Translations under genes and position numbers: made by a program
NCBI GenBank assembly: GCA_934667465.1
Contig: CAKUMG010000160.1
Span: 1-9,243, forward strand
DNA: 9,243 bases
Direction: 5' to 3'
Source of the DNA: an uncultured Actinoplanes sp.
Lineage (GTDB): Bacteria; Actinomycetota; Actinomycetes; Mycobacteriales; Micromonosporaceae
Notes under the pieces: generated by a model
The model's database searches: none
The model's input: the letters and a program-made list of their open reading frames with translations, nothing else
Told to the model about the DNA's origin: nothing
Shown here: piece by piece, positions 5,403-9,243 of the stretch
Layout of the letters: every line of letters starts with the position of its first letter
Position numbering within the stretch: position 1 is the first letter of the stretch

Positions 5403-6248
5403 ATGCCAGCGCCCCGAGCCGCGAACCGGCCCGAAATGTCCGCGTTCCTGCGAGCCATGCGGGCACGCGTCCGGCCGGAGGATGTGGGCCTGCCGGCGCT
5501 GGGGCAGCGCCGGACTCCGGGTCTGCGCCGTCAGGAGGTCGCGCAGCTGGCCGCCGTGAGCATCGACTGGTACATCCGGCTCGAGCAGGGCCGGGTCGGT
5601 GTTCCCGGCGCCGCGGTTCTGGACGCGCTGGCCCAGGCGCTGAAGCTGTCCGAGGCCGAGCGCCACCACCTGCACCTGATCGCCCGGGGTGACGCCCCGC
5701 CCGCGCGGCACGTGCCGGCGCCGGCGAGCGAGTCGCTGCGCACGATGCTGCACAGCATGCCCGCGACACCCGCCTGGATCGTGGACTTCCGGTTCGACGT
5801 GCTGGCGCACAACGCGGCGGCGGTGGCGCTGTTCGGCCCCGGTTTCGCGGCCGGGACGAACACCGCGGAGCCGCTGTTCCTCGACCCCGGCGCCCGGGAC
5901 TTCCAGCTGGACTGGACCCGCATCGCCCGCGAGCACGTGGGCAACCTGCGCGCCAACCTGGCCCGGCACCCCGGCGACCCGCGGCTCGAGGCACTGGTCG
6001 CCGGACTGCGCCGGGGGAGCGCGGACTTCGCGGCCTGGTGGGACGACCAGACGGTGCAGGAGCGGACGAACGGCACCAAGCGCGTCCTGCATCCGACCGG
6101 CGGGGTCATGACGTTGCGCTACGACGTGCTGGCCGTCCAGGACGGCTCCGAGCAGCGCCTCTCGGTCATCACCCCGGCGGACGCCGACGCGGAGAACGCG
6201 CTGCGCACGATCATCCTCCAGGGCACCGGTCTGCGTGCGGTCAACTGA
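5403..6248 (+). CDS. XRE-family transcriptional regulator with MmyB-like ligand-binding domain
   Basis: A 281-residue cytoplasmic DNA-binding protein. An N-terminal helix-turn-helix lies at about 38-65 (TPGLRRQEVAQLAAVSIDWY then IRLEQGR), preceded by the family-typical RPEDVGLP. Residues about 110-265 form the MmyB-like domain, a PAS-like fold thought to sense a small ligand, with PAWIVDFRFDVLAHNAAAVAL and the late RVLHPTGGVMTLRYDVL segment. Length is normal for the group. The ATG at 5403 is preferred because homologues carry a similar short stretch before the SAFLRAMR helix. An internal ATG at 5436 would also keep the whole fold, and neither has a strong Shine-Dalgarno. In actinomycetes these regulators often act on a divergent neighbour; here that is the PEBP gene rather than the more usual oxidoreductase. 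The stop codon lies inside the first unit of a tandem array. Confidence 0.93.
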   Translation: MPAPRAANRPEMSAFLRAMRARVRPEDVGLPALGQRRTPGLRRQEVAQLAAVSIDWYIRLEQGRVGVPGAAVLDALAQALKLSEAERHHLHLIARGDAPPARHVPAPASESLRTMLHSMPATPAWIVDFRFDVLAHNAAAVALFGPGFAAGTNTAEPLFLDPGARDFQLDWTRIAREHVGNLRANLARHPGDPRLEALVAGLRRGSADFAAWWDDQTVQERTNGTKRVLHPTGGVMTLRYDVLAVQDGSEQRLSVITPADADAENALRTIILQGTGLRAVN

Positions 6249-6449
6249 GGCCGGGAAAACGCGCCGAACTGAGGCCGGGAAAACGCGGTGAGCTGAGGGC
6301 GGAAACGCGGTGAGCTGCGGGCGGGGAAGCGCGGTGAGCTGAGGCCGGGAAAACGCGGTGAGCTGAGGGCGGAAACGCGGTGAGCCGAGGGCGGAAACGC
6401 GGTGAGCCGAGGGCGGAAACGCGGTCAGTTGAGGCGGAGAAACGGCGAC
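6243..6449. repeat. 22/24-nt tandem array starting on the regulator's stop codon
   Basis: Eight units plus one degenerate unit, lengths 24, 24, 22, 24, 24, 22, 22, 22 and about 23. They share the start ARCTGAGG (variants ARCCGAGG) and the end AAACGCGGTG. Units 1-3 (6243-6312) and 4-6 (6313-6382) form a 70-nt higher-order repeat; units 3 and 6 are identical, 2 and 5 differ by one base. Unit 1 contains the regulator's last codon AAC and its TGA. No gene covers the array. Confidence 0.88.
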
Positions 6450-6479
6450 GCCGCCGGGACCCGAAGGCCCCGGCGGCGT
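6448..6479. terminator. Bidirectional terminator between regulator and GH92 gene
   Basis: An 11-bp perfect stem (ACGCCGCCGGG at 6448-6458 with its complement at 6469-6479) closes a 10-nt loop; CC-GAA-GG inside the loop can extend it. A short TTT run follows on both strands. It lies 15 nt past the GH92 stop and closes the convergent regulator transcript after the repeat array. Confidence 0.8.
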
Positions 6480-6494
6480 TTCTGCGGTGACTGC

Positions 6495-9243
6495 TCAGCC
6501 GACGGTGACGTCGAAGACGTGCATGATGCCGCGGTCGGTGGACTGCGGCAGCGTGACCGAGTCGACGGTCCTGGCCGGGTCGAGTGCCACCGGCGTCGTG
6601 GCGAAGACGCGGAACGTGCCGCCGCCCGCCGTACCGTTGGCGTTGTTGCGGCCGTTCAGGGTGAGCAGCGGGGTGCTGTTCGCCGAGGAGGCGGCCGCCC
6701 AGTCCGCGAACTCGACCGGGACGTCCTGCGTGGTGCCGTCGGTGTAGCGGACGACCGCGGTGCCGGTGGCCGGGCCGTTGGTGGCGAGGCCGAGGAACGA
6801 GATGCGGCCGGCGGAGGTGTTCGCCAGATCGATCTTCTGGCCGTGCGGGATCCAGTTGTCGGGCTTGCCGGGCTCGGCGGTCGGCCAGGTGAAGGTCAGA
6901 CCGTCGTGGGCCAGGGAAGCGCCAGGGGTGGCGCCGGCCGCGGCGAGCGCGTCGCGGGAGAGCGACCAGTCGCTGAGGTCCAGCGAGCCGAGGTTGCCCT
7001 TGCCGGCGGGGGTGGTGCCGACGTTGTTGCGGGCGTCGGCGCCGTCGGTGTAGGACGGCGGGACGTCGGCGGCGCCGGTGCCCCAGGCCCCGGGGGTCGC
7101 CTTCATGGTGAAGTCGAGGGTGCCGCCGTCACGGGCGAACGACGCGTCGAGCCAGGACGCGGTCTGCGCCTTGCCGTTCGCGCGCAGACCGTCGACGTAG
7201 CGCGCACCTGCGGCCGTACCCCTGGCATTGATCTTGATCTTGGCAGTGCCGGCAACGGGCTCGATGACGACCTTGTCGAACATCGGGGCGCTGATCACCA
7301 GGTCGCCGGTGCCGTAGATCGCCGGGTAGAAGCCCAGGTTGGCGAAGACGTACCAGGAGCTCAGCGCGCCCTGGTCGTCGTTGCCGGGCAGGCCGGACGG
7401 GGTCGTGTCGTACATCTCGTCGACCGCGCGGTGCAGCACGTCCGTCGCCTTGGCCGGGGCCTGCAGCCAGTTGTAGACCCACGGGGTGTTGAAGGCGGCC
7501 TGGTTCGACAGATAATTGCCGGTCTGCGTGTACGCGCCGGCGTCCAGCCGCTCCATCAGAACGTCCAGGGCGGCCGTGGAGGCGGCGACGCCGCCGCGCT
7601 TCTCGACGAGCGTGCCGATGTTGTGCGGGACGAGCCACCCGTACTGGTAGCCGGTCGACTGGTTGAACTGTCCGCGGCCCGCCGAGTCCTCGCGCACGCG
7701 CAGGTCGAACGCGCGGTCGAAGCCGTTGCGGCCGCGCGGCAGGATGTGCTCGGTGACCGGGTCGAAGACGTTCATCCAGCTCTGCGAGCGGGCGGAGAAG
7801 AAGTCGTACGCCTCCCGGTCGCCCAGCCGCGACGCGAGCTGCGCGATGGCGAAGTCGTCGATCGAGTACTCGAGGACCCGGGACGTCGCGAAGTCGCCCT
7901 TGGCGTTCTCGATCAGGCCGGTCGCGAAGTACTGGAAGCCGTCCGTGCGCTTCGTGGTGGTCGCCGGCAGCATCTGCGTGGCCTTCATCGACGCGAGCGC
8001 GGCCTGCCGGTCGTAGTCGGTGGCGCCCATGTCGTCGAGCGTCGCGAGGATCACCTGCAGGTTGTCGCCCTGCATCCGGGAGGCGCCGGGGGCCCAGCCG
8101 CCGGTCTGCTTCGTCAGCTCCACGATCGACTGGTTGATGTCGTTCGCGACCTGGGGGAACGTCAGCGCGATGAGCTGGACCTGGCTGCGGTACGCGTCCC
8201 AGCCCGACCCGGCGAAGTTGATGTTCTTGTAGAAGTGCCGGCCCTTCGCGACCGTGTGCACCTTGTTGTCGTAGCCGAGGTACTGGCCGTTGACGTCGTC
8301 GCGCACGTTCGGGTGCAGGAACGCGTGGTAGAGCGCGGTGTAGAACTTGATCCGCCGCTCGTTCGTGCCGCCGTCGGCGTCGATCGTGCCGAGCGCCTCC
8401 TTCCACAGCTTCTTCGCGTCCGATTTGACGTCGCCGAAGCCGTCCCGGCCGACCTCGGTGTCGCGGTTGAGCGCGGCGTTCTCGACGCTGGTGTAGCTGA
8501 AGCCGGTCTTGGCGACGACCTTGGTGCCCTGCTTGAAGGTCAGCCACGCGCCGGTGTCGTGCCGGTAGTCGACGCCGGTGTCGGTGGTGCTCTTGACCGC
8601 GTGTGCCGAGCCCGGGGTCAGCACGTCGTCGGTCCACGTGCCGTAGGACTCGAACGCCTTGTCGTACTGCGTCGAGAAGTACGCCTTGTAGAGGTTGCCG
8701 TTGTCACAGACGTCGGTGCCGTACATCCAGCCGCTGACCGTGCGCGTCTCCGGGTCGATGGTGACCTCGCTGCCGAACGTCCGGTTGTTCGGGCCGGAGA
8801 CGTCGAGGATCAGCGTCGAGTCGCCGCTCTTCGGGAAGTCGAAGCGGCTGACGCCGGTGCGCGCGGTCGCGGTCAGCTCCGCCGTGACATCGTTGTCAAG
8901 ATCCACGCTGTAGTAGCCGGGTTGCGAGACCTCGTTGGCGTGGTCGAACGGCAGGTAGTAGTCCTTGATGTGCGACGCCGGGCTGGACGGCAGCGCGCCG
9001 CCGGTCAGCTCCCCCGCGTACGGGATCGTCGGGAACTCGTAGCCGCCGAAGCGCCCGGTGCAGCCGGTGCCCGAGTAGCGCGTCATGCCGAAGCCGCGGA
9101 TCAGCGAGGCGGTGTACTCGTAGCCGCCCTTCTGGCCGACGTTCGCGTTGCCTTCCGCCCAGGTGGTCGGGCTCGGCTGCACCATCCCGAACGGCACCGC
9201 GGCGCCGGGGAACGTGTTGCCGTACGCGTCGTTGCTCTTGTTC
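6495..9243 (-). CDS. GH92 family alpha-mannosidase, 5'-truncated by the window edge
   Basis: The frame is open from the right edge (first full codon ends at 9242) to a TGA at 6497-6495, giving 915 visible residues. A GTG at 9197 is not the start: the 15 residues before it already belong to the family motif GNTFPGAAVPFGMVQPSP. The N-terminal beta-sandwich covers about residues 1-250 and the (alpha/alpha)6 catalytic domain about 260-720. Hallmarks are SGWDAYRSQ (W348), VLEYSIDD with Glu458 in the position of the family's general acid, and PGNDDQGALSSWYVF with Asp622/Asp623 in the motif that supplies the catalytic base. GH92 enzymes are calcium-dependent inverting exo-mannosidases that trim alpha-mannosides (commonly alpha-1,2) from mannans or N-glycans. 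Residues about 747-915 form an extra beta-rich C-terminal module. Secretion is likely for the family but the signal region lies outside the window. A terminator follows 15 nt after the stop. Confidence 0.95.
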   Translation of the reverse strand, partial: NKSNDAYGNTFPGAAVPFGMVQPSPTTWAEGNANVGQKGGYEYTASLIRGFGMTRYSGTGCTGRFGGYEFPTIPYAGELTGGALPSSPASHIKDYYLPFDHANEVSQPGYYSVDLDNDVTAELTATARTGVSRFDFPKSGDSTLILDVSGPNNRTFGSEVTIDPETRTVSGWMYGTDVCDNGNLYKAYFSTQYDKAFESYGTWTDDVLTPGSAHAVKSTTDTGVDYRHDTGAWLTFKQGTKVVAKTGFSYTSVENAALNRDTEVGRDGFGDVKSDAKKLWKEALGTIDADGGTNERRIKFYTALYHAFLHPNVRDDVNGQYLGYDNKVHTVAKGRHFYKNINFAGSGWDAYRSQVQLIALTFPQVANDINQSIVELTKQTGGWAPGASRMQGDNLQVILATLDDMGATDYDRQAALASMKATQMLPATTTKRTDGFQYFATGLIENAKGDFATSRVLEYSIDDFAIAQLASRLGDREAYDFFSARSQSWMNVFDPVTEHILPRGRNGFDRAFDLRVREDSAGRGQFNQSTGYQYGWLVPHNIGTLVEKRGGVAASTAALDVLMERLDAGAYTQTGNYLSNQAAFNTPWVYNWLQAPAKATDVLHRAVDEMYDTTPSGLPGNDDQGALSSWYVFANLGFYPAIYGTGDLVISAPMFDKVVIEPVAGTAKIKINARGTAAGARYVDGLRANGKAQTASWLDASFARDGGTLDFTMKATPGAWGTGAADVPPSYTDGADARNNVGTTPAGKGNLGSLDLSDWSLSRDALAAAGATPGASLAHDGLTFTWPTAEPGKPDNWIPHGQKIDLANTSAGRISFLGLATNGPATGTAVVRYTDGTTQDVPVEFADWAAASSANSTPLLTLNGRNNANGTAGGGTFRVFATTPVALDPARTVDSVTLPQSTDRGIMHVFDVTVG

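Noticed and set aside
6243..6449. CRISPR array
   Set aside because: Units of 22-24 nt abut directly with no unique spacers, and no cas gene is present.
9195..9197. GTG at 9197 as the start of the GH92 gene
   Set aside because: The frame continues to the window edge and the residues just before it (GNTFPGAA) belong to the conserved GH92 N-terminal motif.

Overview
The window is about 9.2 kb of very GC-rich DNA with strongly GC-biased third codon positions, GTG starts, F420-type chemistry and hairpin terminators lacking long T-runs. This points to a high-GC actinomycete; a Micromonosporaceae-like or Streptomyces-like soil organism is plausible, but genus cannot be fixed from sequence alone.

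Layout. (1) 2-1414, plus strand: the 3' part of an unrecognised, helical, Leu-rich protein cut by the left edge. (2) 1411-2340, minus: an F420-dependent LLM-class oxidoreductase, convergent with gene 1; both stop codons lie in one CTAG. (3) 2341-2505: a 165-bp divergent promoter region with two perfect inverted repeats and a tandem heptamer. (4) 2506-4280, plus: a two-gene operon for a nitrate/sulfonate/taurine/THI5-like ABC importer, made of a substrate-binding lipoprotein and a permease overlapping by 4 nt; no ATPase is present. (5) 4281-4635: a gene-free convergent spacer with a 19-nt tandem array, a large hairpin, a 17-nt tandem array and a terminator hairpin. (6) 4636-5249, minus: a PEBP (YbhB/YbcL) family gene carrying an in-frame 18-nt minisatellite and a frameshift before its second ligand-site motif. 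(7) 5403-6248, plus: an XRE/MmyB-like regulator, divergent from the PEBP gene. (8) 6243-6479: a 22/24-nt tandem array that begins on the regulator's stop codon, followed by a bidirectional terminator. (9) 6495-9243, minus: a GH92 alpha-mannosidase, truncated at its N-terminus by the right edge.

How the genes relate. The lipoprotein and permease clearly form one importer. The divergent LLM oxidoreductase could act on the imported compound, which is a common neighbourhood theme, but the substrate is not readable. The MmyB-like regulator may control the divergent PEBP gene. The GH92 enzyme looks independent.

No clearly new multi-gene system is visible. The most unusual signal is the crowding of four unrelated tandem-repeat arrays (19, 17, 18 and 22/24 nt) into about 2.1 kb around the PEBP and regulator genes, together with the broken PEBP reading frame.
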